Numbered from the stretch's first letter, positions 48,287-58,445 are shown. The stretch: DNA of 64,000 bases from Nitrospira sp. (GCA_015903945.1 JABMDL010000004.1:1-64000), one strand, 5' to 3'. Notes: a model not told the origin generated them from the sequence alone. Translations and numbers: made by a program.

Positions 48287-51200
48287 TTATGGGCTTACCG
48301 CTGGAGTCCGCCCAACCCATCGTTCTACGACCTGGAACAGTGCTCGCTCGTCCACCGGCTTGGCGATATACGCGTTCACGCCGATATCGACCGCCAATTG
48401 ACGGTGTTTTTCTCCCGCCCTGGTCGTCATCACCACGATCGGTGTGTGCTTTGTAAGCGGACGTCCTCGCAGGGCCTGCACCACCTCGTATCCGTTGAAC
48501 CTCGGCAACTCAAGATCGGTGATAATCAGCCGATACCGCGTTTCCGATGCTTTTCTAATCCCGTCGTCCCCGTCAACCGCCGTATCGACGATGTACCCCG
48601 CAGACTCCAACATTTTGCCGATGAACTTACGGACGGTGAGCGAATCATCGATCAACAGAATCGAGGCCTCCCCCGCATTGGCTGACGCTGTCGTACCGGT
48701 TCTCCCTTCCTGAGCCGTCGTCTTGAGCCCGAGAGTCTCCGCGGACGGCTGACCGGCCGGCCTGGTTCCCAAACGGCTCGGGTCGAGGACCAGAATCACA
48801 CGCCCTTGAGGGTCGATGGTGGCCCCTCCAAAACACGACTGTTCCAGTGGCCGTAACGCCCCCAGCCTCTTGATCACGATTTCATGGCGCCCGAGCAATT
48901 CATCGACCGCCAATCCCATCAGTCCTGCGGCGGTCCGCACAATCACAACCGGCAAGCCGCTGTCGATACCGACAGATTCCCCGCGCAGGAGATGTCGCAG
49001 GGATTTCACCTCAATCATCTCCTCGCCGAGTGAGAGCAGCGTGCGGTCGTCTCTCTTCGTCAACAACACATCCGTCGCCATCGTGACTTCACGGATGCTC
49101 GAGAGCGGGATCGCATACCCTTCCGTTCCTGCGCGCACAAACAGCGCGTTGGTAATCAGCAACGTGAGCGGAAGATGCAACGTAAATTTCGTTCCGACAT
49201 CCGGCAACGACTCCACTTCAATATGGCCGTTCATACCGTCGACGACCTGCTTGACCACATCGAGCCCGACGCCTCGACCAGCTTGATCGCCAACCGTATC
49301 GACCGTGGAAAATCCCGGTGCAAAGATAAACTGGAGGGCCTCCGCGTCCGTCATGTTGCCGACCTGTTCAGATGTCGCCAACCCGACTGCGACGGCTTTC
49401 TCTCGGATTCTTGCCAGATCGACTCCGACCCCGTCATCCTCAACCTCAACCAGGATCGAGTTCCCATGATGGGCCGCATGCAGATAGATCGTTCCTGTCG
49501 CCAGTTTGCCTTTGGCCACCCGGTCGGCCGGCAGTTCGATGCCGTGATAGACGGCGTTGCGGACCAAATGCACCAGCGGGTCCACCAGCCGCTCGACCAC
49601 ACCTGTATCAACGTGCGTGTGCTCACCCGATATCTCCACCGTCACCTCTTTGTGCGAAGCGCGAGCCACTTCGCGAATGGTGCGCCGGAATCGAGTAAAG
49701 GCCGTTCCGATCGGGACCATGCGGGTCCTGGCAATCTCGTCCCGCATGTTCCGCGTCAACTGCTGTAGCTGATTCATATCGTCCTGCGCATGCCGGAGAG
49801 ACCCGCTGAACTGCGCCATTGACTCGGTAATGTCCGCGCTCACTTCGCCGATCCGACGGGCGAGAATATTGAAATCATCGTAGGTGTCGAGTTCCAATCC
49901 GCCGAAGTCACCGAACCGACGACTCGTGGGGGTTGACGGCTCCGCCTGGGCGGACGGGACAGTGTGAAGAGTGAACGTGTGCTTGTCGGCAAACGATTGG
50001 ACGGCGTCAATCAGCCGCGTCTTGCACGCGATGACTTGCTCGGCCAACCGTTCCAAGGCCAGCAGCCGCTGTTCGAGCCGACCGCGCCCGATCATCAGCT
50101 CACCGACGAGGTTCATCAATTTTTCTAATCGCGTACGGCTGACACGGACAACCTCCCGCTCGGCTCCCAATTGTCCGTCCGGGTATTTATCACCGGCTCC
50201 CGGCTCCGCTTCAAGGTCGGCGTGTGGCTCCACCCACGACTGCGCAGCGGCTTCGGGCCCAGTTGTCAGTGACGCTTCAGCATCATCCCCCAGCTCCAGC
50301 CGATTCAATTCCAACATAGCGGCTTGGAAGCGCTGTCTAGTCCCCCGGACGGTGTCGGGATCGTTCTGCATCAAGATCCGGACAACATCAATCGAGCGAA
50401 GGATTGCATCGGTATACCACGGCAGAACATGGAGGCGGTCATCCCGCACCGCGGCCAAAAACTCTTCGACCTGATGAACCAGATCGCCGATCACCTGAAA
50501 CCCCACGGTATACGCCGAACCTTTCAGCGTGTGCGCCGTTCGAAACAACTGCTGAATCAGATCCTTGTTCTGAGGATGCGTATCCAGCCGCAGCAGATTC
50601 ACCTCCAGGGACTCCAGATACTCCCGTGCCTCCGGCTCAAAATACGACAGGACTTCCGGATCGATCTGCGGGAGAAAATACTCGTCGGTCAGAGCCGATG
50701 GAGAACTTGTTTCCGGCTCCAGCGGAACCGTGCCAGCCTCAGGATCTTGGTCAGCGGCTGGCGCTGGAAGCTGACCGGCCGGATGCACAGGTACCTGCCC
50801 GCCACACACTCCGTGGAGCATACTGATGACTTCGGGCACCTTGCGTTGTAACCACTCACCGGTGGAGGGATCTCGCTGCAGGAGCATGCGAAGCAGTGTC
50901 GCCGTCTGAGCACAGGCATCGAGCAGTTCATCGTTGAGGGGAAGTCGGCCTTCCCGAACGGCGAGCAAACAGGTTTCCAGGGGAGATGCGATGTCCCCAA
51001 TGACCTGAAACCCGGCGGCGTAGGCCGCCCTCTTCAGCATATCCGCGGCGTGAAACAGCCGATGGGTGGCATCGGCATCGGCCCCCTTCGCGTGAAGCGC
51101 CTCAATCAGCCCGTCGATCGCGCCAAGATACTCATTCGCCTCCGGCACGAACGCCATCATGACCTCGGCATCGATGGGAGGCACGACATAATCTATGCTC

Positions 51201-51694
51201 ATCATCGGCACGGCCGGCTCAGAATCGGGATGGAGTGCTCCCTGGGTTACCGGAACGGGGGATTCCGGTATCGGCAAGACAAGATCCTGCGAGGCGGCTT
51301 CACCGGATGCCCATTCTTGGGATAAAGCCAGACATCGATCGACCGTTGCCTTATCTTCTCCTCTGCCGCTCTGAATTGCGTTCACAAGCGTTTGGGCACC
51401 CTGCACGATCTCGCGCATCACCCCCACGGCTCGCGGCCAGTCTTCCTCTGGAATCTGCGCAACATGCTCGCAAATGACCTCCAGCCGCTCGGCAAGTGCT
51501 GCGATCCCCTCGTATCCGTACAATGCGGCGGCCCCTCGTAAGCGGTGGGCCGTGATAAAGTGCTCGTGGAGCTGCTCGGGAACGGGGAGACTGTCTCCGG
51601 ATGGATCCAGCGCCCTGGCGATGGACGACAGCCCGTCCGACGCTTCGGCAACAAAAATATTGATGAGATTGTCCTGGTCGAACTCGGCACTCAT
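48287..51694 (-). CDS. Hybrid CheA with three Hpt domains and C-terminal receiver
   Basis: A 1135-residue protein. Three Hpt domains: 1 (about 1-115) with H50 in A-H-R-L-R-G; 2 (about 175-290) where the His position is D218 (A-A-D-M-L-K-R); 3 (about 340-460) with canonical H388 in A-H-T-L-K-G-S-A. Then the dimerisation helices, the kinase domain (R-N-A-V-Y-H-G-I-E N-box, D-D-G-V-G-V-D, G-R-G-V-G-L-D), a CheW-like P5 domain and a receiver with D1060. The build is that of ChpA/PilL/FrzE-type kinases of non-flagellar chemosensory systems. All catalytic motifs look intact. It stands between the MCP and the CheW-like genes. Confidence 0.93.
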   Translation of the reverse strand: MSAEFDQDNLINIFVAEASDGLSSIARALDPSGDSLPVPEQLHEHFITAHRLRGAAALYGYEGIAALAERLEVICEHVAQIPEEDWPRAVGVMREIVQGAQTLVNAIQSGRGEDKATVDRCLALSQEWASGEAASQDLVLPIPESPVPVTQGALHPDSEPAVPMMSIDYVVPPIDAEVMMAFVPEANEYLGAIDGLIEALHAKGADADATHRLFHAADMLKRAAYAAGFQVIGDIASPLETCLLAVREGRLPLNDELLDACAQTATLLRMLLQRDPSTGEWLQRKVPEVISMLHGVCGGQVPVHPAGQLPAPAADQDPEAGTVPLEPETSSPSALTDEYFLPQIDPEVLSYFEPEAREYLESLEVNLLRLDTHPQNKDLIQQLFRTAHTLKGSAYTVGFQVIGDLVHQVEEFLAAVRDDRLHVLPWYTDAILRSIDVVRILMQNDPDTVRGTRQRFQAAMLELNRLELGDDAEASLTTGPEAAAQSWVEPHADLEAEPGAGDKYPDGQLGAEREVVRVSRTRLEKLMNLVGELMIGRGRLEQRLLALERLAEQVIACKTRLIDAVQSFADKHTFTLHTVPSAQAEPSTPTSRRFGDFGGLELDTYDDFNILARRIGEVSADITESMAQFSGSLRHAQDDMNQLQQLTRNMRDEIARTRMVPIGTAFTRFRRTIREVARASHKEVTVEISGEHTHVDTGVVERLVDPLVHLVRNAVYHGIELPADRVAKGKLATGTIYLHAAHHGNSILVEVEDDGVGVDLARIREKAVAVGLATSEQVGNMTDAEALQFIFAPGFSTVDTVGDQAGRGVGLDVVKQVVDGMNGHIEVESLPDVGTKFTLHLPLTLLITNALFVRAGTEGYAIPLSSIREVTMATDVLLTKRDDRTLLSLGEEMIEVKSLRHLLRGESVGIDSGLPVVIVRTAAGLMGLAVDELLGRHEIVIKRLGALRPLEQSCFGGATIDPQGRVILVLDPSRLGTRPAGQPSAETLGLKTTAQEGRTGTTASANAGEASILLIDDSLTVRKFIGKMLESAGYIVDTAVDGDDGIRKASETRYRLIITDLELPRFNGYEVVQALRGRPLTKHTPIVVMTTRAGEKHRQLAVDIGVNAYIAKPVDERALFQVVERWVGRTPAVSP

Positions 51695-51746
51695 CGGCGC
51701 TCCGTCATACAGGAGAACCCCGTCGTGCGCGGCATTGTGCCGATCA

Positions 51747-53636
51747 TTAGGTTAGTTTGAACTGTGCCACCGATGCCGTCAGACCTTCGGCCAGTTTCAC
51801 CATCTCTTCCACGGTCTCGTGCGCGTGGTGGGTTGCCTGCTGTGTAGCCATGGCGCCGCCGGTGAAATCCTTGATCGCCCGACCCACCTGATCGGTCGAT
51901 GACGCCTGTTCGGCCGCGGACGACGCGATCCGTTGGGCAAGTTCTGCAGAGCGTTCTGCAATCGACGAAATCGTGTGAAACACGTCACCGGTTCGAAGCG
52001 CGGAGGCCGATCCGGCTTCCACCGCCTGTGTCTCGCGCTCCATGGCGGCCACAGCGGTTTGCGTTTCGCCCTGGATCACTTTCACCAGATCCGCAACCTC
52101 ACGCGTGGCTTGCGTGGAGCGTTCAGCGAGTTTCCGAACTTCGTCGGCTACAACAGCGAATCGCGCGCCGGCCTCGCCGGCACCGGCCGCCTCGATCGCG
52201 GCATTCAGCGCCAACAGGTTCGTTTGGTTGGCGATGTCTCGAATGGTCAACACGATTTGAGAGATTTCCAATGACCGGTCGCCCAGTGACTTCACCTGTT
52301 TGGCCATCCGTTGCACTGCGGACCGGATGCGCTCCATATCCTGTACAGTTTCCTGCACAGCGACACGACCTTGTTCCGTCGCTTGCAGCACCTGGCGGGC
52401 TGAGTCGGACGACGCCCCGGCAATATCGGACACCTGACGCATGGAGATCATCAGGCGCTCAATTTCATTCAGTGCCTTGACGGATCCTTCCGCCTGACGT
52501 TTTGCGGTGCCGGCCATCTGCCCGGCATTGTCCCGCAAGGTGCCCGCTGATTTGTTGACGCGTTCAGACGACTCTCGAACCTGGCGCATCAACTGCGTGA
52601 ACCGCTGAATCATGAGATTGAACCCGTCCGCCAAGTTGCCGAACATATCAGCGGTGACATCGCCGCGCTTGGTCAGATCGCCTCTCCCGACATCCGATAC
52701 CAGCATCAGGAACTGGGTCAGACGTTTCTGCATCATATCCCGCTCCTCTTCCGTGGAGACGAGCGTCGTGATGCGGTCCAGCATGACGTTGATCGCTTTG
52801 GCCATTTGACCGACTTCGTCCTGGCTTTCCAGTTTGGCTCGTGCCCGAAGATTACCCGCGGCGGCTTGCCCGGCCACGTCAGCCACATGAATAATATTCC
52901 CCGCCATGCTGCGGGCGAGCAGATATCCCACTGCGCCTCCGAGGAGGAGCGCCATGAGCGCACCGATCATCACGACTTCGGCATGCTCGTCGGCCTCGGC
53001 TTGTTCTTGTTCACTCATGTCTTTGGCGACAGCGCGCGCCGTGGTTATCACGTCGCGCATCTGGACCGTCGCCTTGCCGTATTTATTAGCGACGTCGACG
53101 GAGAACGTGAACTGGGCAAGGTCTCGCATGGCTTGTCGTTGCTCCTCCGTCATCGACGGACTGAAGCTATCGGCGAAGGCGCCGAGCGCTCCTTCAGCGG
53201 CCACGAAATAATCTCTCAGTGTCTGCTGAAGCGCTTCGACACTCTTGCCGTGTTCACCGTCCGCGGAGGGATCCAGGAGAGCAGTTGCCCGAACGGCGTC
53301 GAGAGGAGCGAGGACCTGGCGCTTTAGCTCAACAAGGGGCATGATCGCCTCGTCAAATTCGCGCTTCCTCATGTGGCGTCCGGCGCTCAATAGTGCACCG
53401 TGATAGAGGCCGAGATTCGTGCTGCTGACACCGATGTTCGAGAGTGCCACCGTCGATCCTTCGTAAACGGATTGCAGCCCGCTTTTCACCTGGTTAAGGC
53501 CGATCAGGCCGATCACGACAACGACAAGCATCATCGCACCGACGGAGGAGAACCCCACAATCAACTTCGGGAGCGTCTTAAGGTTGTGAAACCACGCTCC
53601 GACCACCCACCCTGCCGACTTGCTGGACCGCGCCAT
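51747..53636 (-). CDS. Methyl-accepting chemotaxis protein
   Basis: A 629-residue protein; GGAGGGG site before the ATG. Transmembrane helices at about 28-50 and 222-243 enclose a periplasmic four-helix-bundle type domain of about 170 residues. HAMP follows the second helix, then a second HAMP-like unit (about 300-350), and a cytosolic coiled coil with the tip [16 protein letters not shown] that binds CheA and CheW. It is the only receptor in the operon. No CheR-binding pentapeptide is seen at the C-terminus. Confidence 0.94.
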   Translation of the reverse strand: MARSSKSAGWVVGAWFHNLKTLPKLIVGFSSVGAMMLVVVVIGLIGLNQVKSGLQSVYEGSTVALSNIGVSSTNLGLYHGALLSAGRHMRKREFDEAIMPLVELKRQVLAPLDAVRATALLDPSADGEHGKSVEALQQTLRDYFVAAEGALGAFADSFSPSMTEEQRQAMRDLAQFTFSVDVANKYGKATVQMRDVITTARAVAKDMSEQEQAEADEHAEVVMIGALMALLLGGAVGYLLARSMAGNIIHVADVAGQAAAGNLRARAKLESQDEVGQMAKAINVMLDRITTLVSTEEERDMMQKRLTQFLMLVSDVGRGDLTKRGDVTADMFGNLADGFNLMIQRFTQLMRQVRESSERVNKSAGTLRDNAGQMAGTAKRQAEGSVKALNEIERLMISMRQVSDIAGASSDSARQVLQATEQGRVAVQETVQDMERIRSAVQRMAKQVKSLGDRSLEISQIVLTIRDIANQTNLLALNAAIEAAGAGEAGARFAVVADEVRKLAERSTQATREVADLVKVIQGETQTAVAAMERETQAVEAGSASALRTGDVFHTISSIAERSAELAQRIASSAAEQASSTDQVGRAIKDFTGGAMATQQATHHAHETVEEMVKLAEGLTASVAQFKLT

Positions 53637-53727
53637 AACTCCCCTCCTTCCTGCGAGGCGACGCCGATCGCCTTCACAGGATCATTGCTCGGCTTATCAA
53701 TCAGTCTGTCGAGCGTTCACCGCACAT

Positions 53728-54246
53728 TCAGGCCGCTTGCCGATCACCCTTGCCCTCAATCATGACCAGCAGCCTGGAGACGTCCATCATGCCGATCGTT
53801 CGGCCAGCCGTTTTCAAGGCCACGGAAAGAAACGGACATGCCCCCGCCTCCTCGCCGGACGACATCTCCTGCAGATCCTCGACAGCAGCCGTCTGAATTT
53901 CCGGCACGTCATTGACAAGGATGCCGACGTCCCGCGCCCCATGCCCCACCACGACGGCATAGCGCGGGACGGTCACACTTGGCAGGCCTAACGATGGGTG
54001 CAAATCGACGACGGGAACAATACTGCCACGAATATTGGCGACACCAACCAGCGCCGGTGGCATCCCTGGTACCGGTGTGATCGAGTCAATCTTGAATACC
54101 TCGCGTACCTGGCTCAGGTCGATCGCGAGAGACTCCGTGTCAAACGTCACGATGCAAATCCGAAAAGCCCCCGCCGATTCCGCGGAGCCTGCTTCGCCCT
54201 GAACAGGAGGTTGACCCGATTCAACTGTCGGTCCCATGGTCTCCAT
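53728..54246 (-). CDS. cheW: CheW adaptor
   Basis: A 172-residue protein. A canonical CheW domain begins near residue 28 with I-C-I-V-T-F-D-T-E-S-L-A-I and has the conserved G-V-A-N-I-R-G-S-I-V-P-V-V-D-L segment. It bridges the MCP tip and CheA P5. The first 27 residues are an acidic, Ser/Gly-rich tail. It lies between the cheY-like gene and the MCP. Confidence 0.93.
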   Translation of the reverse strand: METMGPTVESGQPPVQGEAGSAESAGAFRICIVTFDTESLAIDLSQVREVFKIDSITPVPGMPPALVGVANIRGSIVPVVDLHPSLGLPSVTVPRYAVVVGHGARDVGILVNDVPEIQTAAVEDLQEMSSGEEAGACPFLSVALKTAGRTIGMMDVSRLLVMIEGKGDRQAA

Positions 54247-54274
54247 CGATACACGAGAAGCGAGAACGGTCCAG

Positions 54275-54637
54275 TCACCCTAAGGCCTGCCTCACTGCAT
54301 GCAGCAGATCTTCCGGCTTGAATGGTTTCACCACATGCCCATTGGCGCCCTGCTGCTGACCCCAAAACTTGTCGCTTTCATTCCCTTTGGATGTACACAA
54401 TACGATCGGAATGTTCTTGAACCGCTCATTGCTCTTCAAATCCCGGCACGCCTGATATCCATTTCTCCCCGGCATAACGACATCCAGGACAATGAGGTCC
54501 GGCTTCTCGGCAGCAAGTGTACGCTCAAGATCGTCCGCGTTGGACAAGGAGACAACGGTATGCTTGGCAGCTGTGAGATAAAAGGCGATCAACTGCAACT
54601 CTGCGTACGAATCATCGACGACTACGATCTTGCTCAT
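54275..54637 (-). CDS. Single-domain response regulator (CheY-like)
   Basis: A 120-residue receiver from the ATG at 54637, chosen because the AGAGG site is 9 bases away, while the ATG at 54643 is only 3 away. D-D pair near residue 8-9, phospho-Asp in V-L-D-V-V-M-P-G, Thr in C-T-S-K and Lys in V-K-P-F: complete. Its likeness to PilH/PilG-type regulators, and the lack of flagellar genes here, point to a non-flagellar target. Probably a phosphate sink or output of the hybrid CheA. Confidence 0.9.
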   Translation of the reverse strand: MSKIVVVDDSYAELQLIAFYLTAAKHTVVSLSNADDLERTLAAEKPDLIVLDVVMPGRNGYQACRDLKSNERFKNIPIVLCTSKGNESDKFWGQQQGANGHVVKPFKPEDLLHAVRQALG

Positions 54638-54675
54638 GAACATGTTCCTCTCATGTCATGCCCGTTCAGGCCTTG

Positions 54676-55416
54676 TCACCGGATCGGCACCACAACACTG
54701 ATCGCACCGGCCAGCGCTCCCTCTTTCCATCCTTCCTTCTTCATGCCGGTCATGTCCCATTCTCCCTTTGGGCTTCCATGGCATGCCAAACAGCTGGCAT
54801 CGGCATAGTCGGGAGTCAACACGCGCACGGCCGGTTTGCCGTTGACAATCGTCGCCTTTGCATATGGTTGCCCCTTCGGATGGCGCGGATCGGCGAACAT
54901 GCGGAGCACCTCGGCTTCAAAGTCATCGGGCTGATTGCCCGGAAACCGGTGTTCCATTCCGGTCAACTTCACGGTGATTCCGGTCTTGGCAAAATACTTC
55001 TGTCCGGCTTTCCGGGCGAAGACGGAAGGACCAAACCCTTTGTATGCGATGCCCTGCTTGTTGATCACCGGTTGTGCGTCGACAATTACCTCGCACTCGG
55101 CTTGGACCATGGCCAGTAGAAGTTCCCGATAGGGAAGAGTGTTCGGTTGCGACAAATCGATATGAGTCTCAGCCTTGAAGCGCTCAATCAGTTGGCGGTT
55201 CATCTGCTCATCCGTGAATCCCTTGTGGCCCTTCCTCGCATCATTGATCAGGTCCTGGTGCTCGGACACAATGGATCGGCCGGCTTTGAGCAGCGTGATC
55301 AGCAATTCCGCCACCTCGGTTTCACCGCCTGTCTTCGCATGGGTTGGAGAGGCCGTTATCACCGCCCACAGGCCAATGCTCAGCCCCAGCGCAAAGACAG
55401 AGGTTCGCACACGCAT
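54676..55416 (-). CDS. Secreted DUF3365 heme-c protein
   Basis: A 246-residue protein with an N-terminal signal peptide (cleavage near T-H-A-K). The mature part is a DUF3365/Tll0287-like sensor fold ending in C209-L-A-C212-H213, a single c-type heme attachment motif, in the context Y-A-D-A-S-C. Such domains often occur as the periplasmic part of redox or gas sensors. Here it is a separate periplasmic protein at the head of the chemosensory operon, so it may pass a redox or ligand signal to the MCP (inference). Confidence 0.82.
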   Translation of the reverse strand: MRVRTSVFALGLSIGLWAVITASPTHAKTGGETEVAELLITLLKAGRSIVSEHQDLINDARKGHKGFTDEQMNRQLIERFKAETHIDLSQPNTLPYRELLLAMVQAECEVIVDAQPVINKQGIAYKGFGPSVFARKAGQKYFAKTGITVKLTGMEHRFPGNQPDDFEAEVLRMFADPRHPKGQPYAKATIVNGKPAVRVLTPDYADASCLACHGSPKGEWDMTGMKKEGWKEGALAGAISVVVPIR

Positions 55417-55462
55417 CCTCGCCCCCCACTCGCAACACTGATGGTCAGTGACCGCTCAGGCG

Positions 55463-55490
55463 AGTCTATCGCCTTGCCGACTGTATGCAA
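55463..55490 (-). promoter_or_regulatory. Putative promoter of the chemosensory operon
   Basis: On the - strand, TTGCAT (55485-55490), 16-base spacer, TAGACT (55463-55468), about 47 bases before the DUF3365 start. The match is moderate. The rest of the 257-base gap to the adenosyltransferase gene shows no gene. Confidence 0.4.
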
Positions 55491-55673
55491 GAAATCGGTG
55501 AAAATTGACGGCGTTACACTGGCAGAGATGCGCTCAGACGGGTGTGCGGACAACTGTACCTTTGCACCTTATCGGCCAAGACAAGGAGCATTGGACGGGC
55601 CCAGGATGGATCGCGGAGAGAGGATCGCTAGAACTGCACGAGTACCCAGCCTAACTTGGAAAGCTTCATCTGA

Positions 55674-56258
55674 TCATGTGAGTCTTGTGCGTTCCCACAG
55701 GACCTCCGATTCGCCGAGCGAATGCGTCACCCATCGCGCGAGGACAAAGAGCGCATCGCTCAGGCGGTTGAGAAATACAATGCTCATTGTGTCCACTTGT
55801 TCCTTCCGCATCAGACTGACACAGCGACGCTCGGCGCGTCTGCAGACGGTACGGGCGAGATGAAGCATACTGCCGATTGTTCCACCTCCCGGCAAGATAA
55901 ATTCCTTCAGAGGCTGAAGATCTTTCTGCCAGCCGTCGATCGATCGTTCCAGTCGGGCCACGTCGGCCTTCTCAATCGACGGCATGTTCGGGAACGACTG
56001 GCCAGGTATCGTTGCCAAGATACCGCCGATGTCGAACAGCTTGTTCTGCACCCAGCGCAACTCGCGCTCGACCTGTGCCAGCCGTGCGTCCTTCTGTTCG
56101 TTCAGTAACTGAGCTCGCACAACTCCGATGACCGCATTGAGCTCATCGACCGTCCCGTAGGCCTCTACACGCACGGCGTCTTTCCACACCGGCTGCCCTC
56201 CGGCCAACCGGGTTTTCCCCTTGTCGCCTGTTTTCGTATAGACCTTAGTGATGCGCAT
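55674..56258 (-). CDS. ATP:cob(I)alamin adenosyltransferase (PduO type)
   Basis: A 194-residue protein with a GAGG site before the ATG. Trimeric helical-bundle family: N-terminal T-K-T-G-D-K-G-K-T ATP-binding loop, V-R-V-E-A-Y-G-T-V-D-E-L-N near residue 30, and the late C-R-R-A-E-R-R and N-R-L-S-D-A-L-F motifs. It makes adenosylcobalamin from cob(I)alamin. It lies 24 bases after the TonB receptor gene and should be controlled by the same riboswitch. Confidence 0.94.
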   Translation of the reverse strand: MRITKVYTKTGDKGKTRLAGGQPVWKDAVRVEAYGTVDELNAVIGVVRAQLLNEQKDARLAQVERELRWVQNKLFDIGGILATIPGQSFPNMPSIEKADVARLERSIDGWQKDLQPLKEFILPGGGTIGSMLHLARTVCRRAERRCVSLMRKEQVDTMSIVFLNRLSDALFVLARWVTHSLGESEVLWERTRLT

Positions 56259-56282
56259 GATTTCCTCTTCGCACAGAAGTCC

Positions 56283-58436
56283 TTACAATCCTTCGAATCG
56301 GTAGCTGAGCCCGCCATAAACGGAAATACTTGGTGCAGGAACAACGAACCTTTCGACATTTCCCCCACCCGTTAGGTTATTTGCGGCAATGATTCCTTGT
56401 GTAAAATAGCGCTGATCCAGCATATTGTTGAGCATGACAAACCCACTCAGTCGGCCTCCAGGAACCGACCGTTCATACGAAGCCCGTCCGTTCAATAGGA
56501 AATAATTTGATATCTGCGGCTGGGTATTTTGTTCATCATTCGCCAGAAACTGTGAGCTCACATACAATCCCATCAGAGAAAATGTCCAGCCTTCTGCAGG
56601 ATGAAAATTCCCGGTCACGCCAATTCTATGCTTTGGGACTAAAGCAAATGCGCTTCCGGTTCGTACCTGTTGAACATATGGTGTTCCCCCAAAAGCACCA
56701 AAAAAGAAGGGATTCAGCGTGAGGTCGCTCTCAATAGTAGCCTCTGTATACGTGTAATTGACCGCCCCATCAATATACTGGTTATATCGGGCTTTTATAG
56801 TAGTCTCAATACCTCGTCGTCGTGATCGATCGATGTTCTGATTGCTCGAAAAAGTAGTAGCCCCGCAAGTAAACGGATCGCCGCAGACAATCAGGATTTC
56901 GTCCTTGACATCCGTATGATATAAGGCGAGCGTTGCCTCACCCCATGCCCCGAGTGCAGACTTAATCCCCACTTCGTAACTTCGACTTTGAACAGGCTTG
57001 AGATTGGGGTTTGACCCGAACGATCCCAAGGCAAAGAGCTCATTAAAGGTCGGCGTTCGAAATGCTTCACCATACGTAAAATAGAGGCTAGTCTGTGGAG
57101 TGACAACATAGGTTAGACCCGCTCGCGGTGTTACCCGACTAAACTGCCTGTTGCCGCTATTGCCTGGGTTGAGATCGTCCGTGAAATCGATCCTGTTGTG
57201 ATCATATCGAACACCGCCTGTGAGGATAAGACTCGATGCGATGTTTAGCGTATCCTGGACGTACGCTCCCACTACGTCCTCATCGGTTGAGCCAACACCC
57301 GAGGAGATAAAGTTTCCGACTACTGAGCGTCGCCGGTTCCCGAAATCGTTACGCGTAAACTCTGCACCCATAACCAAGGTATTGCGGTGCCCCCAAAGAC
57401 CTATCTCGTTGGTCAACTGTGCCGTCCCCCCCTTTGCATCAGTAAGAGTGATATTTGTTGCTTGAGGAAGTGCACCGCCAGGGAAAAATGGTTGACTTAC
57501 AGTAAACTGGTCCTGATCGAGCCTTCGATAGAATCCATTCACGTTCAGGGAGAAACCCATGGGCAAATCCTGCTTGCCGGTAAAACGAACAAGATGAGAA
57601 CCACTAGCAAAGTAATCTCCCGGCGTGAAGTTAGCCGTTGGATCCACTGAGGCCTGGCTGAAGGGGAGGGAACCGGCCTGTTGCAAGCGGTCTTTTACAT
57701 AGGTGTACGCAAGTGTGAGATCCGTCCCCGCCGTTGGGCGGTAGCCCAGCTTGCCGAAGAATCTTGAGATGCGAGCCGCTGACTCGGTCCTATACCCTTC
57801 CTCCATCTCTCTTGAAAAATTCGTGTAGTAATCGAATTTTCCAATTGAACCGTTAGCGTTTATTGCATAGCGCTGCCGTGAAAAGCTCCCCCAAAGTCCT
57901 TCTCCCGTAACCGAGTGCTTCTCTCCTCCTCGTTTTGTAATGATATTGATGACTCCTCCCATTGCATTCTTGCCATAAATAGCCGAGGCTCCTGGGATTA
58001 TCTCGATTCGTTCGACCGTTTCGAATGGAATGAGATCGAAATTCACGGCATTGAAGTCTGGCTCATTGACTCGGACACCATCCACAAATACCGTGGTGGA
58101 TGGAACGGGCTGGCCATTGAAACCTCGAAGATCGATTGTCTGCTGAAATGCATTACCGACCGAGTCGTACATCACGATGCCGGTTGCCCACTGGATGGCT
58201 TCCTGAACCGTCTTCGCGCCGGTCTTTTTGATGTCTTCCGCCGTAATGATCGTCACTTTGGCTGGAAGAATTCTGGCATCGACGGGCGTATCAGGCAGGC
58301 GGGTGCTGGTGACGACGACTTCCTTCGCTTCAATCGGCTCTGGATCGTCTGACTGGGCTGAGGCAGGAACGGGACCAGAGGCAAACAACCCATTGGCAAT
58401 AACACACAAACACACTACGGCTGAACGGTAACGCAC
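56283..58436 (-). CDS. TonB-dependent outer-membrane receptor, probable corrinoid uptake
   Basis: A 717-residue protein starting with GTG (GGGAGG site 6 bases upstream). Signal peptide ending near A-S-A-Q, a TonB-box-like E-V-V-V-T, plug domain (about 50-165) with the G-A-S-A-I-Y-G-K-N-A-M-G-G-V-I-N-I signature, then a 22-strand barrel ending in an aromatic C-terminal strand. Base composition is somewhat more AT-rich than the neighbours. The cobalamin riboswitch in its leader and the adjacent B12 genes make it a BtuB-type transporter; substrate specificity is inferred. Confidence 0.88.
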   Translation of the reverse strand: MRYRSAVVCLCVIANGLFASGPVPASAQSDDPEPIEAKEVVVTSTRLPDTPVDARILPAKVTIITAEDIKKTGAKTVQEAIQWATGIVMYDSVGNAFQQTIDLRGFNGQPVPSTTVFVDGVRVNEPDFNAVNFDLIPFETVERIEIIPGASAIYGKNAMGGVINIITKRGGEKHSVTGEGLWGSFSRQRYAINANGSIGKFDYYTNFSREMEEGYRTESAARISRFFGKLGYRPTAGTDLTLAYTYVKDRLQQAGSLPFSQASVDPTANFTPGDYFASGSHLVRFTGKQDLPMGFSLNVNGFYRRLDQDQFTVSQPFFPGGALPQATNITLTDAKGGTAQLTNEIGLWGHRNTLVMGAEFTRNDFGNRRRSVVGNFISSGVGSTDEDVVGAYVQDTLNIASSLILTGGVRYDHNRIDFTDDLNPGNSGNRQFSRVTPRAGLTYVVTPQTSLYFTYGEAFRTPTFNELFALGSFGSNPNLKPVQSRSYEVGIKSALGAWGEATLALYHTDVKDEILIVCGDPFTCGATTFSSNQNIDRSRRRGIETTIKARYNQYIDGAVNYTYTEATIESDLTLNPFFFGAFGGTPYVQQVRTGSAFALVPKHRIGVTGNFHPAEGWTFSLMGLYVSSQFLANDEQNTQPQISNYFLLNGRASYERSVPGGRLSGFVMLNNMLDQRYFTQGIIAANNLTGGGNVERFVVPAPSISVYGGLSYRFEGL

Positions 58437-58445
58437 GATGGACCT

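Noticed and set aside
48444-49768. Several + strand open frames inside cheA
   Set aside because: Overlapping antisense frames without domains, against a continuous, motif-complete CheA.
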